Positions 1-14,719 of a stretch of DNA of 64,000 nucleotides are shown one piece after another (within the stretch, counting starts at the first letter, position 1; each line of letters starts with the position of its first letter). The notes under the pieces are model-generated. The model was not told the origin of the DNA and ran no database searches. It saw only the letters and a list, made by a program, of their open reading frames with translations. Source of the DNA: Tubulanus polymorphus (taxonomy: Eukaryota; Nemertea; Palaeonemertea; Tubulaniformes; Tubulanidae); the NCBI RefSeq assembly GCF_964204645.1, contig NC_134034.1, positions 10,535,414 through 10,599,413 on the forward strand, given 5' to 3'. Both the position numbers and the translations under genes were made by a program.

Positions 1-378
1 TGAGGAGAGGGGGGTTCCCCAAGGTCCTCACTGTTCCCTCATTAAAGCTGTGAGGAGAGGGGGTTCCCCAAGGTCCTCACTGTTCCCTCATTAAAGCTGT
101 GAGGAGAGGGGGTTCCCCAAGGTCCTCACTGTTCCCTCATTAAAGCTGTGAGGAGAGGGGGTTCCCCAAGGTCCTCACTGTTCCCTCATTAAAGCTGTGA
201 GGAGAGGGGGGTTCCCCAAGGTCCTCACTGTTCCCTCATTAAAGCTGTGAGGAGAGAGGGGTTCCCCAAGGTCCTCACTGTTCCCTCATTAAAGCTGTGA
301 GGAGAGGGGGTTCCCCAAGGTCCTCACTGTTCCCTCATTAAAGCTGTAAGGAGAGGGGGTTCCCCAAGGTTCTCACTG
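1..378. repeat. Minisatellite, 49-50 bp unit, about 7.6 copies
   Basis: Units begin TGAGGAGAGG, run through GGTTCCCCAAGGTCCTCAC and end ATTAAAGCTG. They repeat nearly identically, differing mainly in the length of a G run (49 or 50 bp). The last copy decays near 360-378. The array is cut by the window start, so its true length is unknown. No gene is visible in it. Confidence 0.95.
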
Positions 379-2630
379 TTCCCACACCTATCAACAACTT
401 GGAAAAGGCTTCATTTTCATCTGATGTATTTTTTGCTAGGAATGAATGAATGAATGAATAAATAGGTGGACGGGTGGAGACGGGTGGATGGCAATCAATA
501 AATACATCATCTATGAGTAGTAGATACTGATTGACTGACGTGTTGACTTAGTTAATTAATATCGGCTGGTTCTGTGTACTGTGTGGCGCTGTGTATTGCT
601 GTGAATGGATTTATTATCATCGGAACTCGTCGATATTACGATGAAATACCTGCGTAGTTTTTATTATAACGAAAATGTCAACCGATACGAATCGAGTATG
701 AATTGAGTTGTTTTTACAGCCTTCGCCTTCATCGCCGTTCAACGTCGTCGTCGTTGCTGTCGTCGTGGATAAATGGAAGGAAATTATTGATTTATTCCAG
801 ATATAGATCGGTAGCCCGATCATACACGTTAAAAAAACCCGGAAGCTGTTGATAATGTCTATCTACTCGGCCGCATAGGTGGCGCTAGTGTTTCAGAAGG
901 AATGTTGAAAGCTACTACTAGTTAGCGCTAGTGCTTCTGAGGAAGTGTAAACAGCTTCCGCTAGGTGGCGCAGGTTATTGCGGTAATGGATGGTCTTCAA
1001 TAGGTTGCTCTAGTGGTTCCGAAGGACTGTTGAAAGCTTCCACTAGGTGGCGCTAGTGCTTCTGAGGAAGTATCAACCGCTTCCGCTAGGTGGGGCGTGT
1101 TTACTGCTATAGTGTGTCTACACCATGGTGCGGTGTATTGTTGGTTACTTGCTAATATTTCAATAAGTTTGACAGGTGCTGCCATATTTCAAAAGAGATA
1201 AAAACATCGATACTCCGCACTGAAAGGCTTTAAGATTCGTTTAAAAGTCTCGTTGAGTTTCGAATATTGAATTCAAGCAGCCCACCCTTATTGCCTATGT
1301 GTTTGCGTCGCTCCTGATATCGACAGCTCGTCTGTCTGATAAAGGATTCATTTCTTTTCGAGCCCGCGGCTAAAGAGTTCCAATCGATGAAAACTATTGT
1401 ATCCCCGAACTCCCTCTCTCTCTTTCTGCGTTCAGAGCCCTGAGGGGTCGAACTCTACTTAGGCAGTACTGCAGTACTATTGAATGTTAAATCCTGTTGT
1501 TTTACAAGTCTATTCTCTCATATGCGCCGATTCAGATTTTTTAACCCGCTCCGACGTGTCTTTGTATCCCGGTTATGTTTTGATAATCGGCATAATTTTC
1601 CTCTCGTTTTTTTAAACACCTTTGTTTTCGCACCTCGCAGCTCGGTGCGCGGAGAGCGCGCTGTATGAAGCACTCAGTACAAGCGTTGATGATGACATTG
1701 ACCTAGATTCGTTGCCAACATCGCCTGTACGAAGGCGATCTTTGTACGAACCCAAAAATTCCTTCTGGCAATTCAAATTGAAGTATCTACATTTTTACCT
1801 TTTCGAAAGTCGATACGACTAAGATTTACCTCCGAGTCAAATTGGTTCATTCGAGTTTGGGAATTTTGTAAAAAGGCTAAAATTCGAGGAAAAGTCAGGG
1901 AAATATGTTGAGATTTGTTGATAGATCGCGCGTAAAATCTTAACAGTTTCAGTCAGAGTATGGACGAATTTTACCGAAAAACCTTACGAAATTGGGAAAT
2001 TCAGATGATGCTATTAAACACGTGTTTCTTGATCAGTGCGCGATTCCATGAAAATTGAATTTTGACGTTTGAAACCTAGAAATTTCTCTGATTCGCTCAG
2101 AGGGAATTTTTCGTCATAGCATGGAAAACTGAGGGAATTGATGGAAAAATTTGCGGAAAGTGGCGCCACCTTGTTGACATATCGATGGTTCCCAGTAGAA
2201 ATTCGAACGAATTCGATCTTCAGACGGAATGACATCCGTTGATATAAAGGTCGTCGACCCGAACCGATCGAGTTGTGCCCTGGCGAGCGAGCACCGTCTG
2301 CTATCGTTTATCAATCTATTAATCTATCGTGACAGATTACGACGGATTAACGATATCGTTTATACCCGGATTAGGGATAATCCGTATTCGAGATAGTCGC
2401 GGATTAGGACGGCACATGTCAGCGTCCGTCCGTCCGTCTGTCGGTGAATCATAGATTCCGTCTCGGCGAGGTCACAGCTTCGTCATCGCCGATGACAACA
2501 ACGAAATCTGTTCCCTTTTTCGTTCTTTGTTATTTTTTCTTTGTCCCGTGTGGAAAAGTTTTCGATGATCTCTTCGCGATCAGTCATCAAATTAATCATC
2601 GTTTATAGATCGGGGACAGTGGTTTCTTTT
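379..2630. other. Non-coding stretch, no supported gene
   Basis: AT-rich sequence with short GAAT and GGAC-type simple repeats near 440-490. A degenerate element with GGTGGCGCTAGTG motifs, repeated at about 880-930 and 1010-1060, ends near 1190 in a piece related to the piggyBac-type elements described later. An open frame at 1640-1820 reads as acidic and basic residues behind a possible acceptor (CACCTCGCAG at 1631-1640). It has no homology I recognise and no clear donor, so it is not called. The rest shows nothing. Confidence 0.5.
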
Positions 2631-2634
2631 TTTT

Positions 2635-2905
2635 TCAGTAAATTTCCTTCGATCTACATAAGTTGTTAGATTGGTTATAGAACTAAAATGAGTTTAGACT
2701 GGTCTTAAGTTGTTAGATTGGTTATAGAACTAAAATGAGTTTAGACTGGTCTTAAGTTGTTAGATTGGTTATAGAACCAAAACGAGCTTAGACTGGTCTT
2801 AAGTTGTTAGATTGATTATAGAACTAAAATGAGTTTAAACTGGTTCTTAAGTAGTTAGATTGGTCATAGAACCGAAATGAGTTTAGACTGGTCTTAATGT
2901 TAGAA
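2635..2905. repeat. Tandem repeat of a 45-47 bp unit (AAGTTGTTAGATTGG family)
   Basis: About five diverged copies of a unit containing TTGTTAGATTGGTTATAGAA, then ACTAAAATGAG and TTTAGACTGGTCTT. The same unit is arrayed at 4300-4745, 32330-32670 and 46640-47110. It occurs once inside palindromic elements at 51485-51630 and 55490-55628, which shows that the arrays are internal expansions of that mobile family. Confidence 0.85.
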
Positions 2906-3225
2906 AATACATTCATTGATTCCATGTGACGCTTTACTGGCCATTGGTCAGTTAAGTTAAATCGAATAACATTTAGCCTTATTCTCCTAATATACTGACT
3001 GTTCAAATATGTACCAGGCGCATTTATTTGAAAAGCAAATCAATTTTGATCGGCGATTCTCGACACAAAGGAGTTTCTTCTTACATTCAGTTCAAAATCG
3101 GTTCCTCTCTCGCTTCAGAACAAAGTAAAAACTCGTTGTTATAGAATTCTAATTTCGGCATTGTTTTCTTCGGGAGAGGTCTTTGTCTACGCGCGTTTGG
3201 GTTGAGAGAGAGAAAGAGGGGGCGG

Positions 3226-3228
<3 letters not shown>

Positions 3229-3279
<51 letters not shown>
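3229..3279. repeat. (CTG)n microsatellite
   Basis: An uninterrupted run of about 17 CTG/GCT triplets. A second, imperfect CTG/CTA-rich tract lies at about 3398-3455. Neither is inside a gene that I can support. Confidence 0.95.
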
Positions 3280-3943
3280 CGAGTCTTTGTTTGACATTGA
3301 TGTAATCCGGGTCATGGTCGTCATTAGCAACCGTCCTGCTCAGCAGACTTAACCCGGTAAAAAATAGATGAGGATCCCGTCTATCAGGGGGATGCTGATG
3401 CTTCTGCTGCTGATGCTTCTGCTGCTACTGCTACTGCTGCTGCTGCTGCTGCTACTGCGTAGATAAGATGGTTATCCATGGAAAAAATTTTAAAAACTTT
3501 CGGCCTCAGCTTCAAAAAGAAATATACTGATGACGACCTTCTTATTCTTAAGGACTTCAATAATCCAGTAAAATCATGTTTAGTTATTGATGACCTTCTC
3601 ATTCTCGGTGACTTCAACGATTCAGTAAAATTGTGATTATTTACCGATTACAACAATACTTTCTCGTTCTGGATGACTTCAGTGAAGTTGTTGCGATTCA
3701 TTTTTAACGCACCCAGATGGTGTCGGATGGTGGCGAGTTGTAATCGGTGTTTATATAACAATCGAATCCCTGGACGACTAATGACGATTCCAGCTGCTCC
3801 GACGAGAAATGTAATATCGAGATTAAAAAAAGAAATGGTTTATCAAGGGACCGTCTGTCCGTTATCGGGTTCACTATCTAAAGCCGGGTGTAGATTGACT
3901 TGCAACACAACACACGATGGGTCCAACTGGTCGCAAGTCAGTG

Positions 3944-4070
3944 TGTAGAGGTCGTTGTGTAGGGGTCGTTGTGTAGAGGTCGTTGTGTAGAGGTCGGTGT
4001 GTAGAGGTCATTGTGTAGAGGTCGGTGTGTAGAGGTCGTTGTGTAGAGGTCGGTGTGTAGAGGTCGTTGA
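3944..4070. repeat. Short tandem repeat, 14 bp unit
   Basis: About nine copies of GTGTAGAGGTCGTT with G/T variants (GTCGGT). The array creates spurious open frames on both strands. Confidence 0.9.
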
Positions 4071-4299
4071 GGCAGAAAGTAGAACACGTGACTCGAGTTG
4101 CTACTGCCCCATCAAGGCGTGCCATTGCGTCGCGAGTCGCAATCCCGTAAAAGCGACTCTTTTGCGAAAATTAATTGCGTTACAAAAAAAATGCGACCCT
4201 TTTTCGGACTCGGGGTGGTAACTCGCCGAAACACTCCTCCGCGTGCCATGTATACCCCTGGAACGCAACTATTGAAATATGAAAAACTCAAAGAGCTTA

Positions 4300-4745
4300 G
4301 ACTGGACTAATAGTTGTAATATTGGTTATAAAACCAGAATGAGCTAATGGTGTAAGATTGATCATAGAGCAAAAATGATCTTATAAGTTGTTAGTTAGAT
4401 TGGTTATAGAACCAAAACGAGCAGAGACTGGTCTTAAGTTGTTAGATTGGTTATAGAACTAAAATGAGCTTAGACTGATCTTAAGTTGTTTGATTTGCAA
4501 ACCAAGATGACCTTAGACTGGTCTTAACTTGTTAGATTGGTTATAGAACCAAAATGAGCTTAGACTGATCTTAAGTTGTTAGATTGGTTATAGAACCAAA
4601 ACGAGCAGAGACTGGTCTTTAAGTTGTTAGATTGGTTATAGAACCAAAATGAGTTTAGACTGGTCTTAAAGTTGTTAGATTGGTTATAGAACCACAATGA
4701 GCTTAGACTGGTCTTAAAGTTGTTAAATTGGCTATAGATCTAATG
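4300..4745. repeat. Second array of the TTGTTAGATTGG unit
   Basis: Nine or ten copies of the unit seen at 2635-2905, each carrying GTTAGATTGGTTATAGAACC and a version of GAGCTTAGACTGGTCTTAA. Copies differ by single-base changes and small indels, so this array is older than the minisatellite at position 1. Confidence 0.85.
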
Positions 4746-4789
4746 GTCTTAAGTCCAAGCTCGGTTAATGGATCTGTGGCTCTGGGTGT

Positions 4790-5065
4790 GAATTGGAACA
4801 CATGCGTGTTAGCACCGCTCAAAGATCTCGGATGATGCTGAATACTAACTGGTCAGGTGGTCTGAACGAGTTCGTTCATAGTGGTATAAACCACTCCACA
4901 AAAATCAATGACGATTTCGCCCAGGGCCGCGCCGCTGAACTATTTACTATCATCGCCACCCCCTGTCACAACAACAGGCTTTATCAATCCGACTATGAAT
5001 CCAGCTGCCTGCTCCGCGTCGCCGATGCTGGGACCCTGGATGATATCGGCAGATTACTCCTACAT
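4790..5065. other. Unassigned open stretch, possible retroelement fossil
   Basis: Two overlapping plus-strand frames stay open for about 270 bp of ordinary-complexity sequence. On the minus strand a reading containing [12 protein letters not shown] is broken by stop codons. I recognise no family in any frame. It ends in the (AT)n tract, so it is probably a fossil fragment rather than a gene. Confidence 0.2.
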
Positions 5066-5066
5066 A

Positions 5067-7855
<2,789 letters not shown>

Positions 7856-7859
7856 GCAG

Positions 7860-7988
7860 GAAGGCTTCGTGAAGTTCTACGAAAATGGTCCGAAAGAAGA
7901 GTCGCCGTGGCCGACCATCAACCGAATAGCCGGATACGCGGTGGCCGGCGCCGCCATCTTGACGCTCGGCGCGATCCTTCGATCGTGA
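7860..7988 (+). CDS. Bcl-2 family protein, terminal coding exon (partial gene)
   Basis: The exon follows a strong acceptor (TTTTTTCTAATTGCAG) and encodes 43 codons beginning EGFVKFYENG and ending in the hydrophobic tail AGYAVAGAAILTLGAILRS before TGA. This fits the end of anti-apoptotic Bcl-2 proteins: the BH2 remainder (WDAFVELYG in human BCL2) and a C-terminal membrane anchor with a short basic or polar end. The exon starts in phase 0, just where vertebrate BCL2 and BCL2L1 have their conserved intron after the BH2 tryptophan. Such proteins sit on outer mitochondrial and ER membranes and restrain Bax/Bak-type pore formers. The BH4, BH3 and BH1 exon is not seen, so it must lie further upstream, probably outside the window. 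Similarity is by eye over a short exon, so subtype is not claimed. Confidence 0.72.
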   Translation, partial: EGFVKFYENGPKEESPWPTINRIAGYAVAGAAILTLGAILRS

Positions 7989-8760
7989 GACGGCGTCGCG
8001 TCGCGTACGTACCGCGCCACGCGCCATGCCACGCTAATCTACATCTAAACATCGTGTTCGCTTTAAGATTTGGACAGGAAACAAAAATTCGCCTAATCCG
8101 TATTTCGAAACAAGTTTATACCGCGAGGAAAACTCCCGTCGGTTCAAGAGTCGTTAGTTCGCGATTAACTCGTTCGTCGAGGCAAAAACTCCTCGTAGTA
8201 ACTCAACTCGTAATAACCTCACGAAATAGTAACTCAACTCGTAATAATGCGCGAGTCGCTTCCTGTAACTCCCGAAACTCATTCGGTGCAAAAATTAAAA
8301 CGAGTTCGCCGTGAAAAACTCGTTTTAACTCGTTTTTTGAATTTCGATCGATGAGTTTAAGGAATGTTTTAGAACGAGATTCGGAAACCGAAAAAAAAAA
8401 AACGCTCGCCGCTTGAGCTCGGGAGTTCTTCTTCGTCGAAATACACATCATCTACCCCTAACGAAACGATGGTACGGTTTATAGTAACGGTGTATACAGA
8501 TGGCGCCCCGGTATCGTGTGCGCTATCGGCGCGAGTTTCTTGCATTTTCTAATCGTCGTCGTCGTCGTCGCCGACGGTTACACGGAACGAGGTCCGAAGA
8601 GGAGAATAACGAGGAACACGGTTTGTCGGAAAAAGATCTCATCGTTAGCGTTCAACTGAAAAATAATATGATAGTTTTATGTGATCTATAATGATAATAG
8701 TAATAAACATATAAATATATATCTATATATATATATATATATATATCTGTATATGATAGG
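7989..8760 (+). other. Probable 3' UTR of the Bcl-2-type gene
   Basis: AT-rich trailer after the stop. It includes runs of AACTCGTAATAA-like repeats near 8195-8250 and a CGT-triplet run at 8550-8572. A canonical AATAAA at 8702-8707, followed by an AT-rich tail, is the best polyadenylation signal. Confidence 0.45.
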
Positions 8761-8997
8761 CTTCATGAGAAGAAATGCTTTGCCGCGGCTTCAAGCTGAC
8801 TGGCCTCGTTTCGCTTCGCTCTGACGGCGGTGGTCGCTTTGAGGTCATCTCGGAATGTTGTCACGTTTTGAAAAATCGGCGTCCGTGAGTCGTGAGGTCG
8901 CGTGGAGATCTCACGACTTGTCAGGTCAGAGGAGATCTCACGAGATTGTCGACCGATGTCAGGTCAAGGTCTTGCAGAGATCGTCTACTTATTCACA

Positions 8998-9330
8998 TCG
9001 AGGTCGTGTGGAGATCGTTGTTGCGTCTGCTCTGAGGTTGTGTGGAGATCGACGTTGCGTCTGCTCCGAGGTTGCGAGGAGATCGTTGTTGCGTCTGCTC
9101 CGAGGTCGCGTGGAGATCATCGTTGCGTCTGCTCCGAGGTCGCGTTGAGATCGTCGTTGTGTCTGCTCCGAGGTCGCGTGGAGATCGTTGTTGCGTTTGC
9201 TCCGAGGTCGTGTGGAGATCGTTGTTGCGTCTGCTCCGAGGTCGTGTGGAGATCGCCGTTGCGTCTGCTTCGAGGTCGTGTTGAGATCGTCGGCTTATTT
9301 GCCTCAAGGTCGCATGTTGAGGGCATTCCT
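8998..9330. repeat. Minisatellite, 34 bp unit, nine to ten copies
   Basis: The unit reads GAGGTCGCGTGGAGATCG followed by TTGTTGCGTCTGCTCC. Starts fall every 34 bp (9001, 9035, 9069 and on). Because 34 is not a multiple of three and the unit lacks stops, three overlapping plus-strand and two minus-strand frames stay open. They are artefacts of the array. Confidence 0.93.
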
Positions 9331-9399
9331 CGGACGAAGAGAGCGTGCGGATGCTCATATATCTGAAAAATACTTCGAAAATAGTATTCTTTAAACAGT

Positions 9400-11475
9400 A
9401 ACAGGAATAAACAAACCTTAAACTCTGTACAAAAAAAAAAAATTATCGATATTATATCTTTTAGCTGTTGTAGCTTTTAATTCCGTTAGCGATACCAAGG
9501 ATCTATTGCGAATATCCGTTTAAAAGCCAGAGAGCTTCCCGATATCATTGTTGTTGTTGTTGCCCGTAGTTACCTACTACCGTAGTTGCTGTAATGAGAG
9601 GTAATCGGTCATCGCGGTTTTAATCAGGGGGAAAAATGCCACATTAGTTTTTTAACATTTTTTGAAAACGTCGTTGTGAAACTTTCCTCGCTGTCGGCTG
9701 ATTACAGGTTAAAAAAAAACGAAAAGATCTTCGCAGTGGTGGTCGGGTTTATTCAGGGGTTGTCCACGGCGATCCGTGCATTCCCCTAAGGTCGATTTTA
9801 GAGTCCATCCTGAAGAAAAACTGAAATTAAGCTCGAAAACCTGAAAAAAAGTATCGAGATATACGCGATAGTTTGCGTAGACAACGCAATCGCGACAAAA
9901 CTTGAAAAATGCGCTGGATTTCTTGGACACCCCCATCCGTTTGACGTGGGTCCGCTCATGCTTCATTTCTTTGGATAGATTTATCGTTCTCCGAACTCGG
10001 AATCCGTTGAAGATTTGACCGTTACGGACAGCCATTGAGCGCGCTGGCGGCGTTTATAAGAGGTTTTTGTCATTTGTTTTTTAACGGCATCGTGTTTTGC
10101 TCCCGGGAATTCGAGGAATTGTTTGCCCGGTACGAAACAGAGCACGTCATCGCGGAGTTTAGCGTAGTAGGCATTGTCCGCGACGGAACCGAAATAGTAA
10201 TAATGCCTGGATCTATTCTCGGAAATCTCGTTTACGAAAAAAGATTCTTCGAGTTAAAATGAATATCTGGTGACGCGATTTTCGAATGAAAGATGCAACC
10301 ACGTCGCTGTTGTTATCATCGTGTCCGTCCGTCTGCTCCAAGAACGGCGTCTGCTCCAAGTGCGGCGTCTGCTCCGAATGCAGCGTCTGCTCCAAGTGTA
10401 CGTCTGCACTTGTTCGAGGTCGAGGTCGCAATGATGCTGGGCGAGTTGAAATTCGCGCGTTGTGTCGTCGCCAGCCGCTTGCGGCGTTGACGTTTATCGC
10501 GATCGAGAATTTTCGTCGCATGAGATTCACGAGCCGCTGCACCAGCCACCGACGAACAACTTCCAGCATCCGGTACCAGCGACTACATTTCAGGAACACG
10601 GTTAAAACAAATTTTTCTTTTTCGGTGATATATTGTAAAAAGTTGTTGTCAAAATAATGTCGGGTTCGTTTTTATTGGTATTTTATACGTATTTAGGTTG
10701 GAAATGGTTTTTTCCGCCAGAATATTTCTTTTCGCATAGAAATTTTGTTTGAAAGTTTCTGCGCGCAGCAAAATTGAATTATGTGTGCCGAATGCCAGGG
10801 CTGCTTCTCATGATGGTTGAAACGATCTGTGCAGTTTGCCGGATCCAGAAGATTTGAACTGAGGGGGCCCTCACAAATCACCTGCGATCTTGAATTCCCG
10901 AGTCTATAAACTGACTAGTTCACAACCAAGTTATCAGAGACTATCAGCTAGTTCAAATCTATAACTGCCTAGTTCATACAAAGTGTATACTAACTAGTTC
11001 AATTCTATATGGATTAGTTCACGATTAAATTCAAAAATACTTGTTCTAGTTAGAACAGATTAGTTCTAGTTTAAACTGACTAGTTCTAGTTCAAACTGAC
11101 TAGTTTGTAATGAAGTTAAAACTGACTAGCGTGTATGAAACATGTGAGTGAGTGCGAAGTTTTCTATGAAATGTAATTCTATGAATAGTTATTGCTATGA
11201 GTGCTACAGAATATAAAAGATTGTTATCGGATATAAGCGAAGTATGTGCGCGTTTCCCGATTAGGGAACGTTTGAAAATTTTGTCGAGGGTCTGCAAAAT
11301 GGCATCGACTTTTTGTAAGAACCCTTTGGCTGAGTTTTTTGGGCCACGAATTCATCTTCACGGCAATGAAGGCGTCTGCCGATGAAAGTCAAAGTTTGTA
11401 GATTGATGAAAAAGCAGTTCATAATTTTAGAGTCAATGACTTTTTGAAAGTGGCGAATTTGCCAAATAAAATCCA
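9400..11475. other. Non-coding stretch, no supported gene
   Basis: Unique-looking AT-rich sequence with a short imperfect repeat of GCGTCTGCTCCAAGTG at 10330-10400, related in composition to the 34-bp array. At 10900-11130 there is a loose tandem repeat of ACTAGTTC-containing units. I see no exon with credible splice sites. Confidence 0.45.
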
Positions 11476-11479
11476 CACA

Positions 11480-12165
11480 ACTCTGTTACTGGGTCCCGAG
11501 TTAAATTAAACCCACACGACTGTGGAACTGGATCCAGAGTCAAATTGGACCTACACAACTGTGGAACTGGATTCAGAGTCAAATTAACCTACACAACTGC
11601 TGAACTGGATTCAGAGTCAAATTAAACCCACGCAACTGTGAAACTGGATCCAGAGTCAAATTAAACCCCCACAAGTGTGTAACTGGGTTCAGAGTAAAAT
11701 TAGACCCACACAACTGTGGAACTGGATCCAGAGTCCAATTAAACCCACACAAATGTTTTAACTGGATCCAGAGTCCAATTAAACCCACACAACTGTGGAA
11801 CTGGATCCAGAGTCAAATTAAACCCACAAAACCGTGGAACTGGATCCAGAGTCAAATTAAACCCACACAACCGTGGAACTGGGTTCAGAGTCAAATTAAA
11901 CCCACACAACTGTGGAACTGGATCCAGAGTCAAATTGGACCTACACAACTGTGGAACTGGATCCAGAGTCAAATTGGACCTACACAACTGTGGAACTGGA
12001 TCCAGAGTCAAATTAAACCCACAAAATCGTGGAACTGGATCCAGAGTCAAATTAAACCCACAAAATCGTAGAAGTGGATCCAGAGTCAAATTAAACCCAC
12101 ACAACTGTGGAGCTGGGCCAGGTTCAAATCGAACCACAACTGTGGAGCTGGGTTCAGATCCTTTG
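11480..12165. repeat. Minisatellite, about 39 bp unit, about 17 copies
   Basis: Units read AACTGTGGAACTGGATCCAG then AGTCAAATTAAACCCACAC. The core TGTGGAACTGG(G/A)TCC is the terminal motif of the palindromic elements at 27770-27872 and 63782-63893, so the array looks like an amplified fragment of that family. A 39-bp unit is 13 codons, hence the long repetitive open frames on both strands. Confidence 0.93.
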
Positions 12166-12551
12166 TTTCACTGATGACTCGTGACATAGAGACACATCGA
12201 TCGCCAATTAATTTAGATTCGTTGTTGACACTGTTGTTGTCGAGATTTCGTAATGTCGTCGTTGTTGTTGGACTAACTGTTTGACCCTCGACGCGTGACA
12301 CGTCATAAAGTTTAAACGACGATTCTCGGAAATTTTTCGCACAACGACGACGGCTGCAATTAATGTGAACGGTTTGGATTTTCGGCGAAAGACGAGTTTT
12401 AATTTGTTAATGAATGAATAAATGGCAACGTGTGGTGAATACTGATTCCATCTATCTCATTCTTCTCGATATTGATAACCTTTTACTGAACTTATGTCCC
12501 CCAATTCATAATTTCTCATCAACTTCGCTCAAAATATTCCTAGTACTAATT

Positions 12552-12868
12552 GAGTTTACCGAGTTCCCTGATTCTCAACTCGGTGAAATATTTACAGCAG
12601 TCCCAACACGCTACCGAGTTCCCTGATTCTCAACTCGGTGAAATATTTACAGCAGTCCCAACACGCTACCGAGTTCCCTGATTCTCAACTCGGTGAAATA
12701 TTTACAGCAGTCCCAACGCTACCGGATTCCCTGATTCTCAACTCGGTGAAATATATACAGCAGTCTCAACGTGCTACCGAGTTTCCTGATTCTCAACTCG
12801 GTGAAATATTTACAGCAGTCTCAACGTGCTACCGAGTTCCTGATTCTGAACTCGGTGAAATGTTTCAT
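12552..12868. repeat. Minisatellite, about 55 bp unit with an internal inverted repeat
   Basis: About six copies of a unit starting ACCGAGTTCCCTGATTCTCA and ending CAGCAGTCCCAACACGCT. Within each unit CCGAGTT and AACTCGG flank a 12-nt spacer (CCTGATTCTC region), so every copy can fold into a small hairpin. Confidence 0.92.
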
Positions 12869-12869
12869 C

Positions 12870-14370
12870 CTGGCTCCCACCTCTCATGATAAACCAACGA
12901 CAACATTTCGATTCTATCGACACAAAATCAGGCTTTACGAATAAATGAACCCGGTTCGGAACTCGGTCAGCGATCGTTGTCCCGTAGCGCTGGTCGTGTC
13001 TCATTATTTTATGCCGTTCACGAACGCATACGTGATTCCATAATTCCTCGGAGACCGGGCGGCGAACCCCGAAATCAATACCTATCAAATATCGCAGAGA
13101 TGATTAGATATTTCCCGGAGGGATTCCGGAACTCGTCGTGAATTCCGCCGCGCGCTTTCGTTCTCGGTTTTACGACACGGTCACAGCCTTCGACTGCTCG
13201 ACAATTTTCGCGAATTCGACCTTTACGAATCGAGAAATGAAAAATGCCCCGGATCCAGTTCGACAGTTGAGAGTTCGAGTTAATGAGGTAACTTCACGTC
13301 GAATCTAAAGTAACAATCCTGGATCGAGGAGTACTGTGGAACTCGGTCTGGTGTCACGAAATCCGTTCTCAATAATCAATTTACGGGCAGACGTTTTTTT
13401 GCCCGAACGCGAGTTTTTTTTTTTTTTCAAACGATAAATACATGGGCTAAATGTATTATAAACGTTTTCGTTATTTCTAGTCACCATTACCAGACACTGC
13501 TGGTAACTGTTGGTGCAAGTTTTATGTTGTTTTGGTTTTCACATAACAAAGGTTTTCGTTCAAGAAGAATTTTGGCAGAGTTTGCCATGGGTGGTGGTGG
13601 TGGTGGTGGTGGTAGTGTGAACAGTCCGCAGTGGATTGCAGGCTCGGAAATGTGTGGTATGCGGGTATCAGTTTGCAGTCTGGAACTGCCCCGGCAGGCA
13701 TTCACCAGTTTGTACGATCAGTTTTCGAAAGTGAGCTGATAAAATGTCCAATATCTGGTGTTTGTAGTTCATTTTCAATTGAAAATGTCTCAGGTGAAGT
13801 TCTCAACACACGTGAAGTGTGGACAATCAGATTTGAAAGTGCGCTGATAAAATATCTGATATTTGTAGTCCATTTTCAATTGAAAATATCCCAGGTGAAA
13901 TCCTGAACACATGTGAAGCATTGATACTCGCCCATAAGACCAGTGGTCCATCTCTGGACTGTAGCGCTGTAACGAAGGATGTTTTAATCATCGATTATTA
14001 GTTAACACCGAATTGTGTGCGATTAGTTGAGCCAGCTCTGGCTGAACTGGTTAATGTTTTTTGAAAAAGTTATCGTATATATATACATGGTAATGTATAT
14101 GGATCCTATTATAGTATATGAAATATGTATATGAATATAAATATGTATACATGTATATACAACTGGTAAACAGGGTACTTACTGTTTGAGAGTGAAGGGG
14201 GGGGGTTGTGGAGTTAGTGTGTTGATGTAGAAAATATATTGCAGCGTTGAAAAAAAAGGTTTTCTTCAATGACAAGTTTAAAGCTTAAACTTTGCACAGG
14301 AGTCTGGTTTTAACTAGACAATGCGACATTGGCTCCAGGCCGCAGTTTGACGGGTACTGAGTTCACTCTT
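12870..14370. other. Non-coding stretch with dispersed repeats
   Basis: A (GGT)n tract at 13590-13614 gives a false polyglycine frame. At about 13690-13915 there are two tandem copies of an interspersed repeat containing TTTTCAATTGAAAATG. Related copies lie at 27170-27290, 33385-33450 and 49110-49235. TA-rich simple sequence follows at 14070-14160. No gene seen. Confidence 0.5.
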
Positions 14371-14372
14371 AA

Positions 14373-14710
14373 CCCTTTCAATGTCTACACCTTGGTGCGA
14401 CGTATAAATATGCGATGCACTTTGCTAGTACATCGCATCACGGTGTATTAATAAAGTTTGTCTATAGAAAGATAGCAGCACCTGTCAAACACAGTTGAAT
14501 GGTAGTAATTGATGATACACCGCACCATGGTGTAGATGCACTTCATTGGTATATTCATTACACAGTTGAATATTAGTAACTGACGATACATGGCACCATG
14601 GTGTAGATGCACTGCATCGATATATTCGTAAAACTAGGCTGAAATTTTTTCCAAATTTCAAAAATCTCTCCAGCACTTTGTGGTATTAGTTTTGGTGAGT
14701 ACTGAAAGGG
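14373..14710. mobile_element. piggyBac-type miniature element (copy A)
   Basis: Termini are CCCTTTCA... and ...TGAAAGGG, flanked on both sides by TTAA (14369-14372 and 14711-14714). TTAA target duplication and CCC/GGG ends are the signature of the piggyBac superfamily. There is no transposase frame. The interior holds several copies of TACACC...GGTGTA, which can form hairpins. Confidence 0.8.
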
Positions 14711-14719
14711 TTAATTCGT

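Noticed and set aside
1-378. CRISPR-like array
   Set aside because: There are no unique spacers between identical repeats; whole units repeat, and the sequence is animal nuclear DNA. The same applies to the other arrays in the window.
3384-3617. Poly-Ala frame on the minus strand
   Set aside because: It is translation of the imperfect CTG/CTA repeat, with no other evidence of a gene.
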